Shown here: piece after piece, positions 7,702 to 15,722 of the stretch | Layout of the letters: every line of letters starts with the position of its first letter | Numbering within the stretch: the stretch's first letter is position 1 | Source: Betaproteobacteria bacterium | Lineage (GTDB): Bacteria > Pseudomonadota > Gammaproteobacteria > Burkholderiales > SG8-39 | Direction: 5' to 3' | DNA: 64,000 bases | Assembly: GCA_016195915.1 (NCBI GenBank) | Contig: JACPYS010000050.1 | Location: forward strand, 17,565 to 81,564 | Notes under the pieces: model-generated | The model's input: only the letters and a program-made list of their open reading frames with translations | What the model was told of the DNA's origin: nothing | Databases searched by the model: none | Translations under genes and position numbers: made by a program

Positions 7702-8949
7702 ATGACGACGACGGGCGCCGCACTGCACGCCGAGAGAACGCAGCGGGTCATGGAAGCGGTAGCGCTGCGTCAGCCCGACCGCGTACCGGTCGGCTTTCAC
7801 ACCATGCTCTGGCTGGCCCGCTACGGCGGCATCACGATACGCGAACTGATGTACGGCTACGAGCGCACCACGGAACTCGGCCGGCGCGCGCTGGAGGAGT
7901 TTCAGCCGGACTTGTTCGCGCCGCCGCATCAGTTCGCCACGCTGGGCCCCGTCATGGAAGCGGCGGGCTTCAAGCAATTGCAGTGGCCGGGTCACGGCGT
8001 CGGCGACAACCAGCCGTACCAGTACATCGACCGCGAGTACATGAAGGCCGAGGAGTACGACGATTACCTGTTCGACCCGACCGGCTTTTACCTGTCGAAG
8101 TACATGCCGCGCGTGATGGGCGCGGCCGAGGGGCTGGAGGAACTACCGGCGATGCCGGGGTTCTTCTACATGCGCCTGGTGGTCGGCACGCGGTCGTTTT
8201 CCAATCCGCGCGTGGCCGGGGCCTTTGCGGCGCTCAAGACCGCGGGCGACGAGGCGCAGCGCCTGGTGAAGCACCAGAGCGCCTTCGTCGAGGAGATGGA
8301 AGCGAAAGGGTTCGTGGTCGGCCACGGCGCGGTCTCGATCGCGCCTTTCGACCTGCTCGGGGACTACATGCGCGGGGCGCGCGGCATCATGACCGACATG
8401 TACCGGCGCAAGGACAAGATGCTCGCGGCGATGGAAAAGGCCGTCGTGTTCATTCTTCGCCAGACCATCGCGACCTGCAAGGCGAGCGGCAGCCGCATAA
8501 TTTTTATTCCCACGCACTGGGCGGCCGACGGGTTCATGTCGTTGCAGCAGTTCCAGACGTTCTGGTGGCCGACGTTTCGCAGGCTGTTGCTGGGCTTGAT
8601 CGAAGCCGACCTCATTCCGATGCCGATGTGGGAGGCCGATTGCACTTCGCGCCTCGAGACCATCGCCGACATCCCGCGCGGCAAGGCGATCTACTGGTTC
8701 GAGCGCACCGACCTGGTCAAGGCCAAACAGGTGCTGGGCGACATCGTCTGCCTGCGGGGCAATATTCCGGCCTCGATGATGACGACCGGCACGCCTGTGG
8801 AGGTGGATGCCTATTGCCGCCATCTGATCGAAACCGTAGGCAAGGCCGGCGGGTTCATCCTCGACGGATCCTTCGGCATTCCCGACGAGTCGCCGGTGGA
8901 GAACGTGCGCGCCATGTTCGCTGCCGTACGCAAGTACTCCCCCTCATAG
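7702..8949 (+). CDS. URO-D superfamily corrinoid methyltransferase (MT-I candidate)
   Basis: A 415-residue TIM-barrel protein of the uroporphyrinogen decarboxylase superfamily. In this context it is a methyltransferase like MtaA/MtbA or CmuA rather than a haem enzyme. The start is the ATG at 7702, which has GGAGG at 7689-7693. Visible marks are 'RQPDRVPVGFH' at the N-terminus, 'IIFIPTHWAADGFMS', 'MPMWEADC', and 'LRGNIPASMMTTGTPVEVDAYC' near the end. The acidic-Cys stretch ('WEADC') sits where the zinc-binding His-x-Cys of MtaA lies, so the metal site may be altered. It would take a methyl group from an unknown substrate (methyl ether, amine, thiol or halide) and load the corrinoid protein encoded just upstream. 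Confidence 0.85.
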   Translation: MTTTGAALHAERTQRVMEAVALRQPDRVPVGFHTMLWLARYGGITIRELMYGYERTTELGRRALEEFQPDLFAPPHQFATLGPVMEAAGFKQLQWPGHGVGDNQPYQYIDREYMKAEEYDDYLFDPTGFYLSKYMPRVMGAAEGLEELPAMPGFFYMRLVVGTRSFSNPRVAGAFAALKTAGDEAQRLVKHQSAFVEEMEAKGFVVGHGAVSIAPFDLLGDYMRGARGIMTDMYRRKDKMLAAMEKAVVFILRQTIATCKASGSRIIFIPTHWAADGFMSLQQFQTFWWPTFRRLLLGLIEADLIPMPMWEADCTSRLETIADIPRGKAIYWFERTDLVKAKQVLGDIVCLRGNIPASMMTTGTPVEVDAYCRHLIETVGKAGGFILDGSFGIPDESPVENVRAMFAAVRKYSPS

Positions 8950-8957
8950 GGATCTCG

Positions 8958-9620
8958 ATGCCGATCGCCCGGCCGGCGGATGTACGGCACGCGCTGCGCC
9001 GGATTCCGTTGCGCGTGCGTCCGGCGGGCGCGCGCGAGCGGGCGAGAGCCGAGGCACTCGCAATGCTCGAGACCGAGCAGCTCGTGGCCCCGGCGCTTGG
9101 CTACGCGCTCTGGCCCGTCAAGGCGGGCGCGGGCGCGACGATGGCGCTTGGCGAAGAGATCCTGCGCGCGCCGCAACTGATGCTCGCCTCGCCGGGGCTC
9201 ACGGCGGTGGGCGTCGGCGCATGTACTCTGGGCGACACGCTGGAGATCCGCGTCGACGCGCTTTTCGCGCAGCGCAGGAGACTCGTCGCTTTCGAACTCG
9301 ACGCGCTCGGCAACGATCTGCTCGCCCATTACCAAGGCATTGCGACAGCGAGGCTGGAAGGCCTTGCGCGGCGCCGGGGACTTTGCACCGGCATCGAACT
9401 CAGCCCGGGCGACGACGATTTCGGACTCGACCAGCAGCAGGCCCTGTTGCGCCTCGCCGATGGCCTGCGACACGGTATTACGATCACGCGCAGCGGCATG
9501 CTGAAGCCGGCGAAGTCCCTGACGTTCGTGATCGCTTTCGGTGCGCATCTAGCGAAACCCCTGCGGAGCCGTTGCGAGCGCTGCGGTTCGAGGGAGCGAT
9601 GCAGGCACCGCGCGAAGTGA
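8958..9620 (+). CDS. MetH activation-domain-like protein
   Basis: A 220-residue protein resembling the C-terminal activation domain of cobalamin-dependent methionine synthase. It is commonly encoded beside RACo in corrinoid methyltransferase loci. Visible marks are 'ALGYALWPVKAGAGATMALG' early, the run 'ELSPGDDDFGLDQQQALLRL' in the middle, and 'ITITRSGMLKPAKSLTFVIAFG', matching the family's 'PaKS.sf.iG' core. A terminal cluster of cysteines ('CERCGSRERC') is typical of these stand-alone versions. It starts eight bases after the methyltransferase and its last 22 bases overlap the reactivator gene. It probably helps reduce or shield inactive cob(II)alamin, but no biochemical role is established. 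Confidence 0.72.
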   Translation: MPIARPADVRHALRRIPLRVRPAGARERARAEALAMLETEQLVAPALGYALWPVKAGAGATMALGEEILRAPQLMLASPGLTAVGVGACTLGDTLEIRVDALFAQRRRLVAFELDALGNDLLAHYQGIATARLEGLARRRGLCTGIELSPGDDDFGLDQQQALLRLADGLRHGITITRSGMLKPAKSLTFVIAFGAHLAKPLRSRCERCGSRERCRHRAK

Positions 9621-11410
9621 ATCCTGCGCCGCGGGCGTTTCGCGTGCGCTTCGCGAATCTCGAGCGCGAGGCGGATTGCCTGGAGGGCGAATCGCTGTTT
9701 CATTGTGCGCGGCGCGCGGGCGTGCGCATCGTCGGCGCCTGCGGGGGCCGCGGCGCTTGCGGCAGCTGTGCCGTGCGCGTCCTCTCGGGAGAAGTGGAGC
9801 TGTTTTCTCCTGCCGGGGCAACACCGGGCAGGCGGCGATTGCACAAGCACTGGCTGCGGGCCTGCGAGCACCGCCCGCGCGCGGACTGCGTGGTGGAGAT
9901 CGGCCCGCGTTCCCTGGCACCCATCGTGCGCGCGGACGTCGACCGCCAATGCGGCGATCAACCGATCTTCGAGCCGGCAGTGCGCGTTTGCGATGCCGCG
10001 CTGCTTGCGCCCACCCTCGAAGAGAATGGCGCGGACGCAGAGCGCCTGCTGGATGCCTTGAGCCCGGACGGTGCGGCGCGCATCGACTTTGCTGTACTGC
10101 ACGATTTGCCGGGGCAGTTGCGCGCTTGCGGCTGGCATGTGCGCGCAGTGCTGCGCACCGACGAGGTCATCGCCGTGGCGCCCGCGGCCAGCCCTTGCCT
10201 CGGACTGGCGGTGGATCTCGGCACCACCAATGTCGCGGGCTTCCTCGTCGACATGGAGAGCGGCGCGCGCCTGGCGAGCCTCGGCATCGAAAATCCACAG
10301 GCCGCTTTCGGCGCCGACCTGATCAGCCGGGTGAATCACGCCATCCGCGATCCGGGCGGCGCCGCGGAACTGCGCGGCGAGGCGGTCGCCGCGTTTGCGA
10401 CCCTCGCCAACGATATGTGCAAGGCAGTAACGGCGCGAGCGGAGGACATTTCGGAAATCGTGGTGTGCGGAAACACGGCGATGCACCACCTTCTGCTTGG
10501 CCTGCCCGTAGCGCAACTCGGGCGCGCGCCGTTTGTGCCCGCGGTCTGCTCCTCGCTCGATCTCAAGGCGCGCGAACTCGGCATTCCCGCGGCTGCGGGT
10601 GCGTATGTGCACGTGATGCCGAATGTGGGCGGATTCGTCGGCGGCGACCATGTGGCGGTGTTGCTGGCGACCGAGCCTGAATGGCGCGACGCAACGGCCA
10701 TCGTGATGGACATCGGCACCAACACCGAGATCTCCCTGATCCACGAGGGCGCGATCACCTCGGTGTCCAGTCCGTCCGGCCCCGCCCTGGAGGGCGGGCA
10801 TATCGCCTGCGGCATGCGCGCGGCGGAAGGAGCGATCGAAAAAGTGCGGATCGAGGGCAGCCAGATCGCCATCCAAGTGATCGGCAATGTCGATGCGGTC
10901 GGCCTGTGCGGTTCCGGCGTGATCGACCTCGTCGCCTCGCTGAGAATGGCCGGGATCATCGACAAGCGCGGCTGGATCTGCCGCGACGATCATGCCGCGG
11001 TGCGCGACTCGGCTGGCCAGCGCGAAATCGTGCTCGCCCCGGACGTGGTATTCACGCAGGCGGACGTTCGCGCCGTGCAACTGGCCAAGGCGGCGATTCG
11101 CGCCGGCATCGAGTTGCTCGTGCAGCGCGCGGGGCTGGACGAGACCGCAATCGAGCGCGTCCTCATCGCAGGCGCGTTCGGCGCGTACATCGATCTCGAC
11201 AGCGCGGTCGCGATCGGACTGGTGCCCGGGCTGCCGCGCGAGCGCTTCCGCCAGGTCGGCAACGCGGCCGGACTCGGCGCGCGAATGGCGCTGACGTCGG
11301 TCTCGGCCCGCGCGCGCGCGAAGCGTCTCGCAGCAGAGTGCCGCTACATCGAGCTCGGAACGATGGCGGGCTTCCAGAAAGCATTGATGAGGAGAATCGG
11401 CTTTGACTGA
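9599..11410 (+). CDS. RACo-type ATP-dependent corrinoid reactivation protein (ASKHA domain)
   Basis: A 603-residue reductive activator of corrinoid enzymes. It uses ATP hydrolysis to drive reduction of oxidised cob(II)alamin. The N-terminal [2Fe-2S] ferredoxin domain shows Cys48-x5-Cys54-x2-Cys57 and Cys89. A linker follows, then an actin-like ATPase domain with 'GLAVDLGTTNVAGFLVD' (phosphate loop 1), 'GNTAMHHLLLGLP', 'AIVMDIGTNTEISL' and 'IAGAFGAYIDL'. The ATG at 9599 has AGGGAG upstream and lies inside the previous gene, so the two are translationally coupled. The 3' end overlaps the next gene by eight bases. It is the maintenance factor of the operon. Confidence 0.92.
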   Translation: MQAPREVNPAPRAFRVRFANLEREADCLEGESLFHCARRAGVRIVGACGGRGACGSCAVRVLSGEVELFSPAGATPGRRRLHKHWLRACEHRPRADCVVEIGPRSLAPIVRADVDRQCGDQPIFEPAVRVCDAALLAPTLEENGADAERLLDALSPDGAARIDFAVLHDLPGQLRACGWHVRAVLRTDEVIAVAPAASPCLGLAVDLGTTNVAGFLVDMESGARLASLGIENPQAAFGADLISRVNHAIRDPGGAAELRGEAVAAFATLANDMCKAVTARAEDISEIVVCGNTAMHHLLLGLPVAQLGRAPFVPAVCSSLDLKARELGIPAAAGAYVHVMPNVGGFVGGDHVAVLLATEPEWRDATAIVMDIGTNTEISLIHEGAITSVSSPSGPALEGGHIACGMRAAEGAIEKVRIEGSQIAIQVIGNVDAVGLCGSGVIDLVASLRMAGIIDKRGWICRDDHAAVRDSAGQREIVLAPDVVFTQADVRAVQLAKAAIRAGIELLVQRAGLDETAIERVLIAGAFGAYIDLDSAVAIGLVPGLPRERFRQVGNAAGLGARMALTSVSARARAKRLAAECRYIELGTMAGFQKALMRRIGFD

Positions 11411-12299
11411 CATTTCGCAGGCCTGGCGGCCGAACATCATCGGCGACCGTATCAATCCGGGTTTCAAAAGCACGCTCGCGCTGCTCGATACCGGCGATGT
11501 CGCCGGCATGCAGGCGCTCGCCGTGAGGCAGGTCGAGACAGGCGCCACGGCGCTCGATTTCACCATCGGCCCGCGTGCGCGCGAACAACCGGAGGTCCTC
11601 GCCGAATGGATACGCGTCGTTCAGGCGGCGGTGAGCGTTCCCTTGTGCTTCGATTACCTGGACATTCCGGTGCTGGACGTCTGCCTCAGGACCTACGACC
11701 AGGACAAGGCGCTCGGGCGGCTGCCGATCATCAATTCACTTGCCGAGACGCGTTGGGAACTGATGTCGCTGTACGAGCTGCGCCCGTTCCGGGTCATGCT
11801 GATGGCCTCGGAGCGGATGGAAGACGGCGCAGGCCGGCCCAACCGCAGCAGCGCGGAAATCAGCGCTACGGCAAAGCGGGCGGCTCGCCGCCTGGTGCGG
11901 GATTTCGGCCTCGCGCTCGATGACATCATCATCGACGTTTCGGTGAGCGCCGTGATCGTGGATACCACCGGTCTGAATCGCGCCGCACTCGATGCGATTC
12001 GGGAGATCGGCACGGATCCGGACCTGAAGGGGATACATGTCAGCGGCGGCATCACCAACATAGGACAGCAGATGCCGGCCAAGGCGGGCGACGGTTCGGA
12101 CCTGAAGCGCCAACTCGAGTGTGCCTTCATCACGCTGGCGGCGCCGCTCGGGCTCGATACCGTGCTGGCGACGCCCTGGCACGGGCTCTATGCGCTGCCC
12201 GAGGGAAATTTCGTGCTCGAAACCTTCCGGCGCATCCTCGAACTCAAAGGCTCGGATGCGCTGCGCGAAGTGCGCAAGCTGTACCGGAAGCAGGCGTGA
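11403..12299 (+). CDS. Pterin-binding methyltetrahydrofolate:corrinoid methyltransferase (MT-II candidate)
   Basis: A 298-residue DHPS-like TIM barrel of the AcsE/MtrH/MetH-pterin class. It moves the methyl group between methyl-corrinoid and tetrahydrofolate. Expected elements are present: 'IIGDRINP' at the N-terminus, 'QVETGATALDFTIG', 'PLCFDYLDIPVLD', 'PIINSLAET', 'DDIIIDVSV' and 'GIHVSGGITNIG'. The TTG start at 11403 has GAGGAGA just upstream and overlaps the RACo stop. As last gene of the operon it completes the chain substrate - URO-D enzyme - corrinoid protein - THF. The direction in the cell (demethylation or methylation) is inferred as demethylation from the presence of a RACo activator. 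Confidence 0.88.
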   Translation: MTDISQAWRPNIIGDRINPGFKSTLALLDTGDVAGMQALAVRQVETGATALDFTIGPRAREQPEVLAEWIRVVQAAVSVPLCFDYLDIPVLDVCLRTYDQDKALGRLPIINSLAETRWELMSLYELRPFRVMLMASERMEDGAGRPNRSSAEISATAKRAARRLVRDFGLALDDIIIDVSVSAVIVDTTGLNRAALDAIREIGTDPDLKGIHVSGGITNIGQQMPAKAGDGSDLKRQLECAFITLAAPLGLDTVLATPWHGLYALPEGNFVLETFRRILELKGSDALREVRKLYRKQA

Positions 12300-12323
12300 G
12301 CGCGCTTTCGAAGGAGTCCGGCC

Positions 12324-12551
12324 ATTCCCACGTTTAATATCGCCGAAGCCAAGGCACACTTCTCCGAGCTGGTGCAGAAAGCCATGCTGGGCGAGGAGGT
12401 CATCATCGCCAAGGACAACACGCCGGTGCTCAAGCTGGTGCCGCTGAATAAACCGAGGAAACCGCGCAAGCCAGGCTCGGGCAAAGGTCAGATCCTTTAC
12501 GTCGCGCCGGATTTCGATGTGACGCCCGCGAGCTTCAAGGGCTATGTTTGA
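12324..12551 (+). CDS. Phd/YefM-type antitoxin lacking a standard start codon
   Basis: The frame encodes 75 residues of a Phd/YefM antitoxin: 'PTFNIAEAKAHFSELVQKA' then 'GEEVIIAKDNTPVLKLVPL', followed by a basic tail that would bind the toxin. AAGGAG lies seven bases before the expected first codon, but that codon is ATT at 12324 instead of ATG. No other in-frame ATG/GTG/TTG precedes the conserved start. Either ATT is used weakly or a point change has silenced the gene. Its TGA overlaps the ATG of the truncated toxin. Together with the truncated partner, this looks like a module in decay. Confidence 0.6.
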   Translation: MPTFNIAEAKAHFSELVQKAMLGEEVIIAKDNTPVLKLVPLNKPRKPRKPGSGKGQILYVAPDFDVTPASFKGYV

Positions 12552-12694
12552 TGCGTGTCTTTCCCGAAACGCTGGCTTCGCATCATGGCAATCCATTCGA
12601 CCGCCTGCTGATCGCTCAGGCCCTCGAAGAGGATCTCCGGGTTGTCACCGCGGACCCGATCTTCCGCAAGTACGGCGTGAAACGAATCTCATAG
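12551..12694 (+). pseudogene. VapC-type PIN toxin, internally deleted remnant
   Basis: A 47-codon frame. After 'MRVFPETLAS' it reads 'HHGNPFDRLLIAQALEEDL' then 'VVTADPIFRKYGVKRIS', the C-terminal third of a VapC PIN domain with the 'PFDRLLIAQA' and 'TADP' motifs. A full toxin is about 125-135 residues, so roughly 80 residues, including the N-terminal catalytic Asp, are missing. The start overlaps the antitoxin stop as in an intact pair, which points to an in-frame internal deletion. It is expected to be inactive. Confidence 0.75.
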
Positions 12695-12895
12695 CGGTCT
12701 CAATCGATCGGCAAGGGCGGATTCAAGTCAGGTCCTGGCCGGCGCGACCGCTTCCGGTTTGCGGGCTTTGACGACGCCGTTTATCTTCGGTCCGCTTCTG
12801 TGGGACGGAATCTCCGGGAATATAGTACATTCCAATCCAGGTATGAGTCTGAACGAGGGGGTGCCCGGTTCAGGTTGTGATGCTTACCCAGTGCA

Positions 12896-12960
12896 GGGTT
12901 ATGCACGGGGGCGCCGCCCGCCGCTCTAAGGCGGGAGGCGAGCGGCCCGGTGTATAACCC
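12896..12960. other. Long hairpin at the 3' side of the IS transposase
   Basis: GGGTTATGCAC (12896-12906) pairs with GTGTATAACCC (12950-12960) with one mismatch, and the G+C-rich interior can extend the stem. It lies 28 bases beyond the transposase stop, inside the IS end. There is no clear U-tract, so terminator activity is a guess. Confidence 0.5.
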
Positions 12961-12988
12961 GTGTGCGCCGGGAGGTGTTTGAGCATAT

Positions 12989-14257
12989 TCAGGCAGCGGT
13001 TTTCGATCGGCTAAAAATGGTTTTGAAGAGAATCGCGCGCGCGTCGTTCAGACGCCGCGCGGCCTCATTGTCGCTCATGGCGGCGGCTTGCGCATCGAGT
13101 TGTTGGAAGGTGATGCTGGGTTTGAGAAATCCTTCGGCCTTGTGCAGTGATTTGAATTTCTGGTAGGGCGTCATCATCAGTTTGTAGGGATAGCGCTTGC
13201 GCTGGCGGCCCTTGGCGTCGGTGATGGTCTCGGCGAACAGGCAGGGGCGGTGGAAGTTGACGTAGGGGTTGAGATGGTCGCAGCAGAACGCATTGACCAG
13301 AGTCGCGAAGTGTTGCGGGATGTGGCTGTAGCCGAGGTGCTTACGCACGATCGCGCCATTCTTTGATTCGGCTTGCGCGTTGTCGTTACAGTGCCGGGAG
13401 CGCGATTTGGTTTGCTCTTCGATGAGCAACTTGTTGAGCAGTTTGGCGACCTGGTGGTTGATGAATTCCGAGCCGTTGTCGCTGTGAAATCCGAGGATCT
13501 TGAAGGGGAAGCTTTGCAATAGCTCTTCGAGCACGGGGATGAGGAACGCCTCGCTGATGCGCTCACAGGTCGCCACCCCTTCGTACTGGGTCACGCAGTC
13601 CACGGTATTGATGTGGTAGACGCCTTTGATGCCGTCCTGATCGCCCTGATGCACGCTGTCCACGCGTAGGTAACCGGGCTGGCTATTCGGCGCCGGGGCA
13701 CGGCGCTCGCCGATCGGGACGCTCACCGGCCGGGTCTTGGTCCAGACTTGGCGGAGGCGCTGATAGCGCTCGCGCTGGCGCAGGTTGTACAGGTGCCCCA
13801 CTGAGATCCTCGCCAGCCTCTCATAGCGAACCTCCCTGAACAGCTCGAAGGCACGTTCCATGAGCTTCTTGGTAGCCAACCCCGAGAGCGTGCCGTGCAA
13901 ACTATCGGTCTGGGCGAGCAGGAGCACGTCAGCGCTGGTGTAGGTGCACGCAAAGCTGGTGCGCGAGCCCCGGTAGCGCTTGATGAGCTGGCCTCGTTCG
14001 CCGCCCCGTTTGACCAGCCGGGAGATCTGTTGGCGGGAATAGCCGCTGACGCGCTCCAAGAAGCGCAGCACCACCGCCTTGTCGGCGCGATTCAGACGCG
14101 TGTAGCCGAAGCGCCGCACGGTACGTCCAATAAAGCCGTAGCGCTCCTCGACCGCCACTGAAAACTCGATCGCCACGATCCCGTCCAGAAAGGCCTGCAT
14201 CTGCGCCAGCGTATGCACCTGTTCGTCGTTCATATCGATCACCATGCTCCGCATCAT
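12989..14257 (-). CDS. IS transposase, integrase-core (DDE/rve) type
   Basis: A 422-residue transposase. Residues after about 35 form a helix-turn-helix region ('RADKAVVLRFLERVSGYSRQ', 'QISRLVKRGG'). The rve catalytic core shows the triad in 'LRVDSVHQGD' (Asp), 'FHSDNGSEFIN' (Asp) and 'NDNAQAESKNGAI' (Glu), so the enzyme looks intact. The ATG at 14257 has CTGAGG upstream. A TTG at 14287 in the terminal repeat would give a longer form. The family is probably near IS481, but this could not be checked. Confidence 0.85.
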   Translation of the reverse strand: MMRSMVIDMNDEQVHTLAQMQAFLDGIVAIEFSVAVEERYGFIGRTVRRFGYTRLNRADKAVVLRFLERVSGYSRQQISRLVKRGGERGQLIKRYRGSRTSFACTYTSADVLLLAQTDSLHGTLSGLATKKLMERAFELFREVRYERLARISVGHLYNLRQRERYQRLRQVWTKTRPVSVPIGERRAPAPNSQPGYLRVDSVHQGDQDGIKGVYHINTVDCVTQYEGVATCERISEAFLIPVLEELLQSFPFKILGFHSDNGSEFINHQVAKLLNKLLIEEQTKSRSRHCNDNAQAESKNGAIVRKHLGYSHIPQHFATLVNAFCCDHLNPYVNFHRPCLFAETITDAKGRQRKRYPYKLMMTPYQKFKSLHKAEGFLKPSITFQQLDAQAAAMSDNEAARRLNDARAILFKTIFSRSKTAA

Positions 14258-14408
14258 GATCGACCTCAGCTGCCCGTTCAGACTCAAACCCCGTTGGAAT
14301 CACGCCCCCCGCTCAGACTCAAACCCCATTGGACAAGGCTAATATTTGGCGGAATACCAGCGTCCGTGTAGCATGGGAGCTTAAGCGTCTAGCTGTCCGG
14401 GAGTTTTT

Positions 14409-14717
14409 GTGGAGCAGATTGAGCAGGAAATTGTGCGATGGACTGTGAAGGTATCCAAAGATACCGATATCTCGCTACGGTCTTTGCTGGCACAGCGTGG
14501 GATGAAGAAAGGCGATCTCTCCAAGTTCATCGAGCGCGCGGTGCAAAAAGAGGTATTCGCTCAGACCGTGGCGGAGGTTCAGACGCGCAACGTCAATGTG
14601 CCGAGTGAAACAATTGAGGCAGACATCGACGATGCCCTGCGTCGCGTGCGGGCGCATATGTGGGGCAAGGTCAAGGCGCGCAAACCGAGGACCAGCAGGA
14701 AAGCGATAGCACGCTGA
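14409..14717 (+). CDS. Ribbon-helix-helix antitoxin of a PIN toxin pair
   Basis: A 102-residue small basic protein. The middle 'VSKDTDISLRSLLAQRG' then 'MKKGDLSKFIERAVQKEVF' fits a ribbon-helix-helix DNA-binding unit (strand, helix, helix). The later part, 'ETIEADIDDALRRVRAH', is a helix likely to wrap the toxin. The start is GTG at 14409 with CCGGGAG about eight bases before it. It ends nine bases before the likely start of the PIN gene, the usual antitoxin-first order. It begins 75 bases beyond the insertion sequence, so that element may have replaced its original upstream region. Confidence 0.7.
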   Translation: MEQIEQEIVRWTVKVSKDTDISLRSLLAQRGMKKGDLSKFIERAVQKEVFAQTVAEVQTRNVNVPSETIEADIDDALRRVRAHMWGKVKARKPRTSRKAIAR

Positions 14718-14725
14718 CGCTTCGC

Positions 14726-15142
14726 GTGCGCGTCGTTCTCGACACGAATGTCTTGCTGAGCGCGTTCATCCGTGTTGATTCGAATCCGTGCCTCGTTCTC
14801 CATGCGTGGCTTGACGGCCGCTTCGAACTGGTCTCGAGCGGAGCCCAGATCGAAGAGATTACGCGTGTTGCACGTTATCCGCAGGTGCGCCGATACATCT
14901 CGCCTGCGGAAGTTGGATGGCTGGTCAACCGGATTCGGGACCGGGCACCGGTGATTGATCGGTTGCCCGAGGTCGGCGTTTCTGCCGATCCGGGCGACAA
15001 TTTCCTGCTCGGAATGGCAGAGGCCGGGCAGGCCGATTACGTTGTCACCGGCGACAAGTCAGACGTGTTGGCGATCGAACGGCACGGAAGGACGAAAGTC
15101 GTGACCGTGACCAGGATGATGAAAGCGCTCGGTCTCGGATAG
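14726..15142 (+). CDS. PIN-domain toxin (putative RNase)
   Basis: A 138-residue PIN-domain protein of the stand-alone 'putative toxin component, PIN family' type. The catalytic acidic residues can be placed in 'VVLDTNVLLSAF' (Asp), 'SGAQIEEITRV' (Glu) and 'ADPGDNFLLGMAEAG' with 'VVTGDKSDVL' (Asp). These form the PIN metal site that would cleave RNA. The GTG at 14726 is chosen because family members begin 'MRVVLDTNVL'. The frame is open back to a GTG at 14660 inside the antitoxin, which would add 22 residues. Paired with the RHH gene at 14409. A copy of the thiolase 3' end follows immediately. Confidence 0.78.
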   Translation: MRVVLDTNVLLSAFIRVDSNPCLVLHAWLDGRFELVSSGAQIEEITRVARYPQVRRYISPAEVGWLVNRIRDRAPVIDRLPEVGVSADPGDNFLLGMAEAGQADYVVTGDKSDVLAIERHGRTKVVTVTRMMKALGLG

Positions 15143-15171
15143 GTCATATGCCGCGCCGATGAGTTTTCGTT

Positions 15172-15225
15172 CCTACGCACCGTAGCGCCCGACGAGCGAT
15201 ACCGACGAGACGTTCTGGCTCGGAA
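15172..15225 (-). repeat. Thiolase 3'-end copy A (diverged, shortest)
   Basis: By hand count 49 of 54 bases match the end of the thiolase gene at 24934-24987. Read on the minus strand in the thiolase frame it gives 'PSQNVSSVSLVGRYGA' and a TAG stop, against 'PSQNVSSISIVGRYGA' in the intact gene. It marks the left side of the segment holding the Phd/VapC pair. Confidence 0.8.
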
Positions 15226-15281
15226 TCGAGATCGAACGGGGAATCGACGATCACCAGGCCCTTGTCTCCGGTTTGCAACGC

Positions 15282-15722
15282 TTACGCCGGAATCTTTTCG
15301 ATCAGTCCTGGCGCATCGACTTCATGCAACGCTACCAGCGGATCGGCCGTCACCAGTCGCATCGGTTCGGCCAGCGTCTGCGCCACCAGCATGCGATCGA
15401 AGGGATCGGCATGTGCGCGGCCGGTCCTGGGATTGATGCGGTAGGGCAGGCGGTCGACCTGGATGCAATGGGCGGGCTTGATCGGCAATAAATTGATCCC
15501 GGCACTCTCTGCCCATCTCATTAAATCGACCGCGCTCCAATCCAGCCTGCGCAGTCCTCCGGCAACAGCGATCGAATGCTTGATCGCCACTTCCCACAAC
15601 GAAACCATGCTGAGGAATACCTCAAAGTCCCCCGCCCGCATGCCCTGCGCCAGGGCGTCCGGAAGTCTCTCTGGCTTGGCCAGCGCCCACAGGGCGATGT
15701 GAGTATCGATCAACAGCTTCAA
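15282..15722 (-). CDS. VapC-type PIN toxin
   Basis: A 146-residue PIN-domain toxin of the Phd-associated VapC class, an expected endoribonuclease. 'KLLIDTHIALWAL' carries the first catalytic Asp and the family's DTH-LW signature. 'VSLWEVAIKHSI' carries the Glu. 'DPFDRMLVAQTL' and 'VTADPLVAL' carry the later Asp residues. All expected acids are present, so the toxin should be active. The TTG start at 15722 overlaps the antitoxin TGA by four bases (TTGA), giving tight coupling. The frame is open further upstream but only into the antitoxin gene. Confidence 0.88.
   Translation of the reverse strand: MKLLIDTHIALWALAKPERLPDALAQGMRAGDFEVFLSMVSLWEVAIKHSIAVAGGLRRLDWSAVDLMRWAESAGINLLPIKPAHCIQVDRLPYRINPRTGRAHADPFDRMLVAQTLAEPMRLVTADPLVALHEVDAPGLIEKIPA

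Larger units (their letters stand above)
12830..14334 (-). mobile_element. Insertion sequence with DDE (rve) transposase and terminal inverted repeats
   Basis: About 1.5 kb. The left end reads TTCCAAT (12830-12836) then TGAGTCTGAACGAGGGG from 12844. The right end, read inward on the other strand, is TCCAAT...TGAGTCTGAGCGGGGGG (14333 back to 14305). The inner 17 bp match at 15 positions. The right end is doubled: an extra TGAGTCTGA copy lies at about 14279-14287, just inside the outer one. The transposase runs leftward and fills most of the element. No flanking target duplication was recognised. It lies between the decayed VapBC and the RHH/PIN pair. Confidence 0.75.

Noticed and set aside
9329..11566. 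Minus-strand frame of 745 codons opposite the RACo gene
   Set aside because: GC-rich antisense artefact; the plus strand carries ferredoxin and ATPase motifs.
12896..12960. Integron attC site
   Set aside because: The hairpin ends (GTTATGC and GTATAAC) miss the GTTRRRY/RYYYAAC core consensus, and no integron integrase or cassette array is present.
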